A stretch of DNA of 64,000 nt from Methylophilaceae bacterium 11. GTDB taxonomy: Bacteria > Pseudomonadota > Gammaproteobacteria > Burkholderiales > Methylophilaceae. The notes under the pieces are model-generated. The model ran no database searches, was not told the DNA's origin, and was given only the letters and a program-made list of their open reading frames with translations. The DNA lies in the NCBI GenBank assembly GCA_000525025.1, contig JCKJ01000001.1, positions 2,232,001-2,296,000 of the forward strand, read 5' to 3'. Below, in pieces: positions 27,411 to 35,673 of this stretch. Numbering within the stretch: the first letter of the stretch is position 1; each line of letters opens with the position of its first letter. The position numbers and the translations under genes are program-made.

Positions 27411-27719
27411 ATGCACACCCTCAATCTACAAGAAGCCGCACACTTCCTCAAAATCCATCCTGTTACGTTAGGCGATAAAGCACGCGCTGGCGAAATTCCT
27501 GGCACTAAAATTGGCAAGTGTTGGGTCTTTGTGGATGTTGACCTGATCGACTATATCAGAGCACAATACAAGAGGCGGGATTTGCAGGGTGAGAAAGTAG
27601 AGGTATTACAATGTCACTCTTCAAACGTAACAATTCACCATACTGGTGGATCAAAATTACTCACAACGGTAGAACAATACAACGAAGTTCTAAAACTACC
27701 GACGAAGCCAAAGCGCTAG
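27411..27719 (+). CDS. Excisionase-like HTH protein overlapping the integrase gene
   Basis: 102 residues. The first 55 form a MerR/excisionase-type winged HTH: LNLQEAAHFLKIHPVTLGDK, ARAGEIPGTKIGKCWVFV, DVDLIDYIRAQY. The remaining 45 residues have no recognisable fold and are encoded in a different frame from the first 109 bp of the integrase gene. Small HTH_17 proteins before tyrosine recombinases usually act as recombination directionality factors or repressors. The overlap implies translational coupling with the integrase. Confidence 0.75.
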   Translation: MHTLNLQEAAHFLKIHPVTLGDKARAGEIPGTKIGKCWVFVDVDLIDYIRAQYKRRDLQGEKVEVLQCHSSNVTIHHTGGSKLLTTVEQYNEVLKLPTKPKR

Positions 27720-28648
27720 AGTATCACGACAAGCTCAAGGCTTCATTGTGGGATCAAGAACGACTCGGTATCAAACCGCGTTATTCTTGGCAAGAAGCGG
27801 TTATTCGCTATTTAGCAGAAACATCAGGTAAAGCATCGACCATCTCAGATAAAACACATCTGCGTTGGTTAGATAAATACCTAAATAGCCTAATGCTAGA
27901 TGAGATTAGCCGTGATGTGATTGAGAAGGTCATGGCAAAGCGTATGGCTGACAAGGTTGCAAATAGTACAGTCAATCGCACCATGGAAATCGTTCGTGCA
28001 GTATTACGCAAAGCTGCGTTTGATTGGGAATGGTTAGAGCGAGTCCCCAGAGTCAGAATGTTGCCGGAACCTAAAAGGCGCATACGCTGGATCACCAAGG
28101 ACGAGGCAGGACGCTTAATCAGAGCATTACCTAGTCATTTGTCTGCGATGGTGAGATTTTCGCTTGAAACAGGTCTTAGAAAAGCGAATGTGACTGGGTT
28201 GCAATGGTCACAGGTAGATCTCGCAAGACGTACTGCTTGGATACATCCTGATCAAGCCAAAGCAAGAAAGGCCATTGCGGTACCGTTGAGTGTGGCAGCG
28301 ATCGAAGTCATTCGTGAGCAGATCGGCAAACACCCAACGCATGTGTTCAGTTACAAAGGTAACTCGGTTACCCAAGTCAATACGAAGACATGGCATGCAA
28401 CGTTAAAGAAAGTGGGGATTACTGATTTTAGGTGGCATGACTTGCGCCATACGTGGGCAAGCTGGCATGTACAATCGGGCACACCATTGCATGTGCTGCA
28501 AGAGTTAGGTGGTTGGGAAAGTGTGGAGATGGTAAGGAAGTACGCCCATCTTTCCAGTGATCATTTAACGCAATACGTGGATCGTTTTTCTACGATTCAA
28601 GCAGGTGAAGGAAGTAGAGCTACATTCTGGCTACATTCCGTAAAATGA
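27611..28648 (+). CDS. Tyrosine recombinase (island integrase)
   Basis: 345-residue site-specific recombinase. A SAM-like N-terminal core-binding region (SWQEAVIRYLAETSGKASTI) precedes the catalytic domain with the R-K-H-R-H/W-Y set: Arg in LETGLRKANVTGLQW, HDLRHTWASWHVQSG, GGWE (W in place of the second His) and the nucleophile Tyr in MVRKYAHLS. It should integrate and excise the island at tRNA-Arg. Its stop codon lies inside the right attachment repeat, 36 bp from the tRNA CCA, the usual place for such integrases. Its last residues are therefore encoded by, or directly abut, the att region. Confidence 0.93.
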   Translation: MSLFKRNNSPYWWIKITHNGRTIQRSSKTTDEAKALEYHDKLKASLWDQERLGIKPRYSWQEAVIRYLAETSGKASTISDKTHLRWLDKYLNSLMLDEISRDVIEKVMAKRMADKVANSTVNRTMEIVRAVLRKAAFDWEWLERVPRVRMLPEPKRRIRWITKDEAGRLIRALPSHLSAMVRFSLETGLRKANVTGLQWSQVDLARRTAWIHPDQAKARKAIAVPLSVAAIEVIREQIGKHPTHVFSYKGNSVTQVNTKTWHATLKKVGITDFRWHDLRHTWASWHVQSGTPLHVLQELGGWESVEMVRKYAHLSSDHLTQYVDRFSTIQAGEGSRATFWLHSVK

Positions 28649-28728
28649 CAAAGGGCTAGCATAAGCTAACCCCTTGTTTTATATGGCGCGCCCGAAGAGA
28701 TTCGAACTCCTGACCCCTTGGTTCGTAG
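28643..28728. repeat. Right attachment repeat overlapping tRNA-Arg
   Basis: Partner of the 14604-14689 repeat: 86 bp, three mismatches, no gaps. Its right 45 bp (28684-28728) are the 3' part of the intact tRNA-Arg gene. Its left part holds the integrase stop codon and a terminator-like hairpin (28650-28680, stem AAAGGGCTAGC/GCTAACCCCTT with a bulge, then TTTT). Confidence 0.9.
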
Positions 28729-28760
28729 CCAAGTACTCTATCCAGCTGAGCTACGGGCGC
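28684..28760 (-). tRNA. tRNA-Arg(ACG)
   Basis: 77-nt gene including the encoded CCA. Acceptor stem GCGCCCG/CGGGCGC, D-arm CTCAGCTGGATAGAG, anticodon stem TTGG/CCAA around loop CTACGAA (anticodon ACG, read as ICG), T-arm CAGGAGTTCGAATCTC. It reads arginine codons CGU/CGC/CGA. Its 3' half is the insertion target of the island, and the integration has preserved the full gene. Confidence 0.95.
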
Positions 28761-28982
28761 GTAAGCGGTGCATTATACGCGAAACTCACTGATTTTCCCA
28801 GTAGAAAAACACTGTTAAGTGAGTGAAATCCATGCATTCCGTATGAAACGGTGGTACATGAATTAATGCGTTCTGCAACGAGCGGCGTATGTTACGCGAT
28901 TATTATTCGTTAGTCACGTTTTTTTCACCGATACTGCCGAATAGATGCAACTTACACACAAGACCTGCAAAACAACTTAATG

Positions 28983-30170
28983 CTACTCAAACTGCCCCAT
29001 CAACTTGGTATCCTGATTAGTCACTTTGATTACCGAATGTGACTTCATGACAGAGTGCGGTTTATCATCCATGACATCTTTGTATAGTTGCGCAGTATTT
29101 TCAGCAATTCTTTGCCAGTTATAGCGCCCAACCACCCATTGACGAACAAACTCGCGTTCACCTGGGCCGATTGGATTGAGCACACGCTCTTTCAATTTGG
29201 TCGCCAATGTATCAATGTCTCCAAGTGGGAAATAATGCTCTTGTGACAGCCCTACTTCTAAATTTGCAGGGATACCGCTCGCGATGGTGGGCAAACCAAA
29301 ACTAAGCGCTTCCAGCATGACAATGGGCAACCCTTCGTGCGAAGATGGCAGCACAAACAAACCTGCATGCGCGTACAGCTCCCTAAGTGCCAAGCCTTTT
29401 TGAAAACCAGTCATCACTACATTTGGCGTCATCACAGCGCGATTCACCAAAGAGGTTTGATAACTATCAGGGTGATCTGACCCACCCACGATGACTAATT
29501 TCCAGCCGGGAATTGCAGCTTTAACAAACGCATCGATTAAATCCAAATGGCGTTTTTCTGGCACTAATCGGCCAACCAACAATACATAACGTTCTGGGAT
29601 AAGTCCAAATTGGTTAAGTGCAACAGTAGATAGTGGTAATTGCGGCAATACCACGCCATTCGGGATAAGTGCTGATTCAACACCATGCTTATCACGTACC
29701 AGATCAGTAATGACTTTTGAGATAGCAACCCGTCCATTGGACCAGCGCATGCCAAACCGCTCGCCTAAGCGCAATACTAGGCGCGCGAAGCGTCCCCATT
29801 TTTGACGTTCATAGTCAGGGCCATGATGCGTCACGACTACGCGTAGACCAAGTAAGCGAGCTAATAGCGTCATCAGCCCAGGGCCTATTGCCTGAATATG
29901 CAGAATATCCGGGCGCTTGATGGCAGCATATAGCACGCCGATAAAGCTATGCAATATGGCCTCTAATCCTTTAGTTTTGGGTGCCCATAGAGGCTTAAAC
30001 TTAACCCCCTGCCACTCTGCTCCAATCTGCTCCGATTGATAGGCTGAACGGGTGATTACCGTTACATCATATCCAAGCTTCACCAACAGAGGGCACAGAT
30101 GCTCAGCATGTGTCTCTACACCACCCTGCACTTCAGGAAACGCGCGTAAACCCAACATCATAATCTTCAT
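28983..30170 (-). CDS. GT4-family glycosyltransferase
   Basis: About 395 residues. GT-B fold glycosyltransferase of family 4: the N-terminal Rossmann domain starts MKIMMLGLRAFPEVQGGVET with the Gly-Gly donor/acceptor loop, and the C-terminal domain holds LLVGRLVPEKRHLDLIDAF and the E-x7-E motif in SSHEGLPIVMLEALSFGLP. Start at the ATG at 30170, since GGAGG lies upstream and the earlier GTG falls within that site. Probably adds a hexose to the lipid-linked exopolysaccharide repeat. It is separated from the rest of the cluster by 457 bp and a terminator, so it is its own transcription unit between the island and the eps locus. Confidence 0.88.
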   Translation of the reverse strand: MKIMMLGLRAFPEVQGGVETHAEHLCPLLVKLGYDVTVITRSAYQSEQIGAEWQGVKFKPLWAPKTKGLEAILHSFIGVLYAAIKRPDILHIQAIGPGLMTLLARLLGLRVVVTHHGPDYERQKWGRFARLVLRLGERFGMRWSNGRVAISKVITDLVRDKHGVESALIPNGVVLPQLPLSTVALNQFGLIPERYVLLVGRLVPEKRHLDLIDAFVKAAIPGWKLVIVGGSDHPDSYQTSLVNRAVMTPNVVMTGFQKGLALRELYAHAGLFVLPSSHEGLPIVMLEALSFGLPTIASGIPANLEVGLSQEHYFPLGDIDTLATKLKERVLNPIGPGEREFVRQWVVGRYNWQRIAENTAQLYKDVMDDKPHSVMKSHSVIKVTNQDTKLMGQFE

Positions 30171-30627
30171 TGCTTTTACTACCTCCACACACTCGCTTAT
30201 GCAAAATACTTAACAAACTTTTACTACAGCAACGTCTCCGAACATCGCACCACCTAATGCACTCAGCGCTGGGCATACGACTCACCTCGCTTGCCCAGCC
30301 ACCAATCGGTTGCATACAACCAATCAATGGGTTTTATTCAACCAAGCCGCAGTGCGTCTAAGTATTCCGAGGGGAGCCAAAACGAATAAAAACAAATCAA
30401 TTCATTCATCAAAACCCTTGCGGAATCTAGCTTGCAGCGTGATTGAAATTAATTTTCACAACACATCATTGATATCGCCTACAGATATATAGTGGCAAAT
30501 ACTATGCCCGCCACCGATGTCTCACGCGGTAGCACAGCATCATTCAGTCTCTTGGAATTAAGGTATTAAAATTACCTTGTTGAAAGCGCAACAGACAGTT
30601 GCGCAGAGGTTAAAGCTATGGCTCTTT
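30171..30627. other. Intergenic region, no gene seen
   Basis: A 457-bp gap between two minus-strand glycosyltransferase genes. It holds the terminator of the upstream unit (30586-30604), a short inverted repeat AAGGTA/TACCTT (30560-30578) and presumably the promoter of the downstream gene. Open frames here have no protein-like character. Confidence 0.4.
30586..30604 (-). terminator. Hairpin terminator after the large polysaccharide unit
   Basis: GCGCAAC - AGACA - GTTGCGC, perfect 7-bp GC-rich arms. In the minus direction it is followed by TTTCAACAAGG, a weak U-run. It lies 24 bp after the end of the last glycosyltransferase gene of the minus-strand cluster. Confidence 0.55.
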
Positions 30628-31740
30628 CTAATCAGGCGTCTCAAACACGCGTAATACATCTTTTGCGAGCTTGGCCCAGTGATATTCAGCCTCCAGCAAT
30701 GCACGTCCATGCTGGCCTAGCATTGACATCTGCTGCGGGTTAGCCAACAAAGCCAATGTTTTTTGCGTCATGGCGGCATAATCGTTAGGCGTAACCAATA
30801 CCCCTGTATGACCTTCAACTACCAGCCCGCGATAAAACAAAAAATCCCACACCACGACAGGCAAGCCCATCGCCATCGCCTCCAAACAAGTGCCTGGTAG
30901 GCCTTCGTAGTAGGAGGTCGACACATAGACTTTGCTTCTGTTGTAATACGAAACCGTTTCTAAAAAGGACACTTTCCCAGTCAGCCATATATTGTTGGCA
31001 TGTGGCAAAAGCTTGTCTTTCACCCAAGCGTAATCATCGCCATAGCCAACTATCGCAATGCGAATATCCGGTTTATTTGTAATCAGTTGTAGGCACAGCT
31101 CCACCATGGAACGGCTGCCTTTTCTCAACTCAATCCTGCCGCAAAACAGTACGTCAATATCTTTATCTACTGAAGTATCTGGCGTAAACAAAGCGGTATC
31201 AGCCCCGTTTGGAATCACCGTGATAGCGTTTTTAAATTCATAGGCAAGCACCTCTTGCCGCCCTTGTTCAGTTAAGGTAATGACTTTTTGCGTACGGCTA
31301 AAGATTCGATATTCCATCCATGCCTTGATCGCCAGAGAGTATTTCCCCCATTGGCTATCAAAATGCTTGGTCGTATAAAACTTGCCAGACATGCCTAGAT
31401 AAGTGGTGTGCGCCGTTAATACCACAGGGATATCTTTTGGGAGAAACAGGCCGGGAATCAGTGGCGGAAAGTGCAAGTTAACCCACTTAATTTTACCGGC
31501 TTGGTATAAATGCATGAGCTGCTTACGTGCTTGCCAAGACCAAACTACTAGACTGAGCCGATGGGCAGCCAGCGGAAGATGAATGATTTCTACGCCCGCA
31601 TAGTGACGGGCTGTTTGATGCTCATCGCCCGTAATCAAATAAATCGGCGGGTGATCTGCTGGCAAATTAGCTAAAAAAGAATCTAAGTAACGCGCAATAC
31701 CGCCAACGCCATAGAACTGTGGATAAACAATTGCAATCAT
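30628..31740 (-). CDS. GT4-family glycosyltransferase
   Basis: 370 residues. GT-B, family 4: the N-terminus IAIVYPQFYGVGGIARYLDS has the glycine loop, and the C-terminal domain has DVLFCGRIELRKGSRSMVEL and the E-x7-E stretch YYEGLPGTCLEAMAMGLPVV. No signal or membrane segment; acts at the inner face of the membrane on the polyprenyl-linked repeat. Overlaps the next upstream gene by 4 bp (ATGA type), last gene of the contiguous unit. Sugar specificity is not readable. Confidence 0.88.
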   Translation of the reverse strand: MIAIVYPQFYGVGGIARYLDSFLANLPADHPPIYLITGDEHQTARHYAGVEIIHLPLAAHRLSLVVWSWQARKQLMHLYQAGKIKWVNLHFPPLIPGLFLPKDIPVVLTAHTTYLGMSGKFYTTKHFDSQWGKYSLAIKAWMEYRIFSRTQKVITLTEQGRQEVLAYEFKNAITVIPNGADTALFTPDTSVDKDIDVLFCGRIELRKGSRSMVELCLQLITNKPDIRIAIVGYGDDYAWVKDKLLPHANNIWLTGKVSFLETVSYYNRSKVYVSTSYYEGLPGTCLEAMAMGLPVVVWDFLFYRGLVVEGHTGVLVTPNDYAAMTQKTLALLANPQQMSMLGQHGRALLEAEYHWAKLAKDVLRVFETPD

Positions 31741-32963
31741 GACAGTAGCCCTAACTTATTTCTCAGTTCGCCAACCAATCGATCCCATGTGTAACCGGCA
31801 ACGATTTTATTCCGCGCATTGGTTGCTAACCGCCCAATGTCATCCGATGCCATCAGATCGCATATGGCTTGTGCAAGCAGCGCTGGGTTATTAGCTTCGA
31901 CCAATACACCGTCCTTGCTATGCTCGACTACTTCGGGAATGCCCCCTACTGCAGAGCTCACCAAGCAAGTGCCTGATGCCATCGTCTCAAATACTACCAG
32001 CGGGCACGGGTCTTGCCATACGGAGGGTAGGGCCACCACATCTACTGCGGAATATAGATATTTAAGCTTGTCATGCGGCAAGTAGCCGGTAAATAGAATG
32101 GCCTCGCTTACAGGGGCAGCAAGTGTGGTCAGACTTTGTTCGTAGCTGGTTTTAGCAGCGCCACCAAAAAATGACGACCCTGTAATAATAAGTCGCGTAT
32201 TGGGTAAACGCCGGTGGATTGCTTGAAATGCTTCTATCAGCACATGCACCCCTTTAATAGGCGTTAAGCGCCCAACATAGAGCAAATAATGCTTGCCTGG
32301 CGCAATGCTGACGATATCTTGTAATTGACGTATGGCCTCATCGCCATAGGGTTTAAAGACATCGGGATCTGTTGCATTCAACACCACGCTGAACTTATGC
32401 GTATATTCAGGAAAGGTTGCCAGTGCCTGGCGACGAATGTAATCACTCACGCAAATCACATGATCGACCTTGGCTAATGCGCGCCGATACAGCGGGCGAA
32501 ACAGGCGCATAGAAAGATGATCGTTGTGCATATGCAGTACAATTTTTTGGCCAGCCCGTTTCTGCATAAACAACAGTAAATTGGGTTCATTATGCAAATA
32601 CACCACGTCGAAGTTGGTAATAACGCGCGCAACACGACGCCCATAAGAAAATACGTTTTGTATTTTGGCCAGATAACGCAATGGGTTTTTCCAAGTGACG
32701 CGTTCTTTCACACGGTGGAAAAATCGTTCTATTTTTGTCCAAGGGATACCGATATATTCAATGCCAGATTGCCCAGCACTATGCGCAGGCCTTGAGACAA
32801 TCGCCAGCCTAACGCCTGCGCCGATTAACCGTCGACTGGCTTCATCCACCCAATGCTCTACGGCACCGCCCTGCACGGGGGGCACTGGCAATAACTCAGG
32901 CACAACAATCACCAGCGATTTCACTGATGTTCCTGAAAAAAAGTTAACATGACTCCGTGTCAA
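31737..32963 (-). CDS. GT4-family glycosyltransferase
   Basis: Up to 408 residues. N-terminal GT-B domain SLVIVVPELLPVPPVQGGAV, then the C-terminal domain with LLYVGRLTPIKGVHVLIEAF and a nucleotide-sugar-binding stretch SVWQDPCPLVVFETMASGTC, in which the E-x7-E motif has Asp at the first position. Two starts are possible: ATG at 32963, only a few bases after the previous stop, or GTG at 32924 with CAGGAA upstream, which gives the more usual N-terminus (VKSLVIVVPE). Transcribed with its neighbours. Likely adds one residue of the repeat unit. Confidence 0.87.
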   Translation of the reverse strand: MTRSHVNFFSGTSVKSLVIVVPELLPVPPVQGGAVEHWVDEASRRLIGAGVRLAIVSRPAHSAGQSGIEYIGIPWTKIERFFHRVKERVTWKNPLRYLAKIQNVFSYGRRVARVITNFDVVYLHNEPNLLLFMQKRAGQKIVLHMHNDHLSMRLFRPLYRRALAKVDHVICVSDYIRRQALATFPEYTHKFSVVLNATDPDVFKPYGDEAIRQLQDIVSIAPGKHYLLYVGRLTPIKGVHVLIEAFQAIHRRLPNTRLIITGSSFFGGAAKTSYEQSLTTLAAPVSEAILFTGYLPHDKLKYLYSAVDVVALPSVWQDPCPLVVFETMASGTCLVSSAVGGIPEVVEHSKDGVLVEANNPALLAQAICDLMASDDIGRLATNARNKIVAGYTWDRLVGELRNKLGLLS

Positions 32964-32968
32964 AATAA

Positions 32969-34084
32969 TTAACGCAAGTATTCAATATGTTGAATAGCAA
33001 TGCGGTCCCACTGATATTTTTGTTTATTTTCATTCAAGCTCATCATAAAGTTACTGTAAGAAGTGCGCATTCCCGTAATCGCTGCTGCAAGGTTCTCAGG
33101 CAGGGTATCCAGTTTGATGAGCAGTCCTGACCAATCATGTAAGGTTTCAGCAAAATCACCCACATCACTTGCAATAATGGGTCTATCAAAAGCCATAGCT
33201 AACTTTACAACACCACTGGTGGTGCCCTCTAGGTAAGGCAAAATAACCACATGTGCCAATGTAAAGTAATGTTGGACTTGCTCCATAGGAATACTCTGGT
33301 CGTGCATCACAACATTCTTTTTATTTCGATAACTATCTAGCGTCACCGCCGCACTGCCACTCAGGCTGTTGCCACCAGCAACAACAAACTTAATATTGTC
33401 TTCTTTAGCCAATAACTCACTTGCGGATAAATACTCTAATATTCCTTTTCTTGTCTCAATATGCCCGAAAAATAGCACCACGAAATCACGTGTATTCACT
33501 TGCGGGAAATTTGGCAAAATAGCTTCTCGCGTTAGCTTGTCCAAGTTGAATATTTCATAAAGTCCGTGCGGCACGATTAAGGGTTGGGTCTTTACACCCA
33601 TTGCATTGAGTCCATCCTCGGTACGCTTGGAGTGCACAATTAACCTATCAAAGCAACGATAATAGTAGCTAAGCACCCACTTGCTCCAAGGTTTTGGATA
33701 ATGCGGCAATAGGTCATGAATAGTCAGTGCCGTGCGGATGCCAGCCAATTTAAATATCCATACCAGCAGCCATTCAAACGCCGGATATTTTATCCATGAC
33801 TCAAACAGCAACACATCGGGTTTATGCCGCAACACATACAAAACAAATCGGATGATATCGAACGGATAATGTCTGGTTCTGTTAAACAACTTAGCCGACG
33901 GCAAATTCACACGGTATTGCGTTTCATCATAGCTTTTGGCAGTTAATAACGTAACGTCAGCGTGTTTCACCAACTCTTTGCACAAAGATACCGAGTAATC
34001 GGTAAGACCGGAATTACCGGTAAAACAAACCACTGCTATTTTCAATTGTTCACTCATGTTTATATATCTGTAAAAGGCATTCAC
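32969..34084 (-). CDS. GT4-like glycosyltransferase
   Basis: About 362-371 residues. Start is either the GTG at 34084, overlapping the preceding stop, or the ATG at 34057 (MSEQLKIAVVCFTGNSGLT). GT-B pattern: N-terminal domain with CFTGNSGLTDYSVSLCKEL, middle HDLLPHYPKPWSKW, C-terminal FGHIETRKGILEYLSASEL, then LPYLEGTTSGVVKLAMAFDRP in the donor site. It belongs to the same family as its neighbours but is more divergent. Probably another repeat-unit glycosyltransferase; linkage unknown. Confidence 0.82.
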   Translation of the reverse strand: MNAFYRYINMSEQLKIAVVCFTGNSGLTDYSVSLCKELVKHADVTLLTAKSYDETQYRVNLPSAKLFNRTRHYPFDIIRFVLYVLRHKPDVLLFESWIKYPAFEWLLVWIFKLAGIRTALTIHDLLPHYPKPWSKWVLSYYYRCFDRLIVHSKRTEDGLNAMGVKTQPLIVPHGLYEIFNLDKLTREAILPNFPQVNTRDFVVLFFGHIETRKGILEYLSASELLAKEDNIKFVVAGGNSLSGSAAVTLDSYRNKKNVVMHDQSIPMEQVQHYFTLAHVVILPYLEGTTSGVVKLAMAFDRPIIASDVGDFAETLHDWSGLLIKLDTLPENLAAAITGMRTSYSNFMMSLNENKQKYQWDRIAIQHIEYLR

Positions 34085-35673
34085 TACTCTAAATTGAGAC
34101 GTATCCCAACCTTCATTTTATGGCTGCATTTCAGCGTCACCTTACCCATCATCTCACTTAAACAAGATAAGGCATTTAACTGAGTTTTATTAAAGTAAGC
34201 ATCCACAAACGTTGCACTCAATATCTTTTTACCCTTTAAATCAAGCTGCCCGGCAGTGGTCATAAACACCACATACATTTCATTATTCAGCGGGTTCACC
34301 CCATAAATCAGGTCATTAGAAAACCCACTGTTAGGGCTGTAATACGTATTTTTTGCCTTGGAATAAACTCTTGATTGCGTAGATACTTTGGCAAGATTCT
34401 CCCAGTTTGGGATAACCCGTAATAGTTGCATGGCGTTTGAGTGTATGAGTGTTCCCCGAGAATCCAACTTATCTACGGAAGTTTCGCCATACCAGCCAAA
34501 CCATGAGCCTTGAGTAGCCGCAATACCCGCCGCCCTATAGTGCTGACGCAAATAATCTGCCGCGACTTCTTGTTGATAATTTGCGGCCAAGCTATTCATG
34601 GTTTCAATATGCGTGCCCAAAGAAACCAAATGAGCTGGTATATATCCGCCCATTAGCGGCATAAAGGCTGGTAAGGCAGTTTCAGTATCCTGACCATTAC
34701 TTGCCTGACCATTAAAGATATCCTCTCGCGCATAGCCGCCGGACTCAAAGTAATAATGGTCTAGGCGCAGCTTTTTATCCGCATACCATTGCGCAGATTT
34801 AACGTCCGCATAAGGGCTCCATAGATTGCCGAGAACTTTAATTTTCTCTGCTTGACGACCTTTCATGGCGTGTGCAGCATCTGTCACCATTTGTAAAAAT
34901 GCTAACTGCCCCTCTTTCCATGATGCATAAGCGCCTTTACCGCCAAACGTACTATTCACACAGTTGCCTGGGTTGCGTGGCAAGTCATCTAAAAACAAAT
35001 AATCGTATTTCCCCAGTTGTAACGTCTGTATGGTTTTTTTAGCCAAATCCTCAACAACAAATCGGCTCTGCCAGTTTGCAATTACCTTTCCGTAATCCTT
35101 ATCAATACGAAACCACGATTTAGCATCTTTTAGTGACACCTGTTTAGTAGCACGCACATACTCTTTTGATTGCGCGCAACCGTAGCCTTTTAAAATCTCA
35201 ATATCTGCGTTATTTAGTGGATAAGCGTTCCAGACCACTCTATCCGGATTCACCAAACTTCTGTTATTCGCACCAAGATAAGAAACTGTATATTTAGCCT
35301 GATGCTTATCAAAATCGATACTCAAGGGAATATAGTAAGCATTGTGTAAAAGAATACGCTTTAAGCTATCCAAGTTGCCTGGCAGCGTGTTTGCAAGGTA
35401 GTGCGTAGTTGCATCATAAGACATTGCCAACGCATGCGCCTGCATTGCAAGATAGTTAGGTTTTGATTTATCTGAATCGTTAAAGTAAAAATTATGAATA
35501 TGGTGGTGATACACGTTAGCAGAATCCACAAGCGCACTGCTCAGCAATTTATCTTGTACCCCTACCCCTGTACTTTCTGCCTCATCAGCCAACGCCAGAG
35601 GTGCAGAAATCAGCACTGTTAGCACCATAAAGCAAATGCGTACCAAGTATGAAACATCACTAAAATGCATCAT
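34084..35673 (-). CDS. Exported putative glycoside hydrolase (TIM-barrel-like)
   Basis: 529 residues with a signal peptide (VRICFMVLTVLISAPLALA). The mature protein shows features of alpha/beta-barrel glycosidase-like proteins: YDYLFLDDLPRNPGNC with paired Asp at a strand end, LRLDHYYFESGGYAR with a candidate Glu, and GSWFGWYGETS near the end of the barrel. A beta-sandwich-like tail (NPLNNEMYVVFMTTAGQLDL) follows. No exact GH family recognised. Periplasmic glycosidases in eps operons trim or release polysaccharide, or act as a quality-control lyase/hydrolase; this is inferred. Overlaps the GT2 gene upstream by 4 bp. Confidence 0.55.
   Translation of the reverse strand: MMHFSDVSYLVRICFMVLTVLISAPLALADEAESTGVGVQDKLLSSALVDSANVYHHHIHNFYFNDSDKSKPNYLAMQAHALAMSYDATTHYLANTLPGNLDSLKRILLHNAYYIPLSIDFDKHQAKYTVSYLGANNRSLVNPDRVVWNAYPLNNADIEILKGYGCAQSKEYVRATKQVSLKDAKSWFRIDKDYGKVIANWQSRFVVEDLAKKTIQTLQLGKYDYLFLDDLPRNPGNCVNSTFGGKGAYASWKEGQLAFLQMVTDAAHAMKGRQAEKIKVLGNLWSPYADVKSAQWYADKKLRLDHYYFESGGYAREDIFNGQASNGQDTETALPAFMPLMGGYIPAHLVSLGTHIETMNSLAANYQQEVAADYLRQHYRAAGIAATQGSWFGWYGETSVDKLDSRGTLIHSNAMQLLRVIPNWENLAKVSTQSRVYSKAKNTYYSPNSGFSNDLIYGVNPLNNEMYVVFMTTAGQLDLKGKKILSATFVDAYFNKTQLNALSCLSEMMGKVTLKCSHKMKVGIRLNLE

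Larger units (their letters stand above)
14690..28683. mobile_element. tRNA-Arg-integrated genomic island (about 14 kb)
   Basis: The segment between the two attachment repeats. It has the three marks of an integrative element: target tRNA 3'-end duplication, a tyrosine recombinase gene whose stop codon lies inside the right repeat next to the intact tRNA, and an excisionase-like HTH gene upstream of it. The interior is visibly more AT-rich than the flanks and lacks housekeeping genes. No conjugation, replication or phage structural genes are recognisable, so it is probably a non-autonomous or mobilisable island. Cargo: secreted peptidase-like proteins, lipoproteins, membrane proteins, an XRE regulator and a kinase-TPR pair. 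Confidence 0.85.

Noticed and set aside
14604-28728. CRISPR array or transposase/IS element in the island
   Set aside because: No regularly spaced repeats and no transposase-like protein found on either strand.
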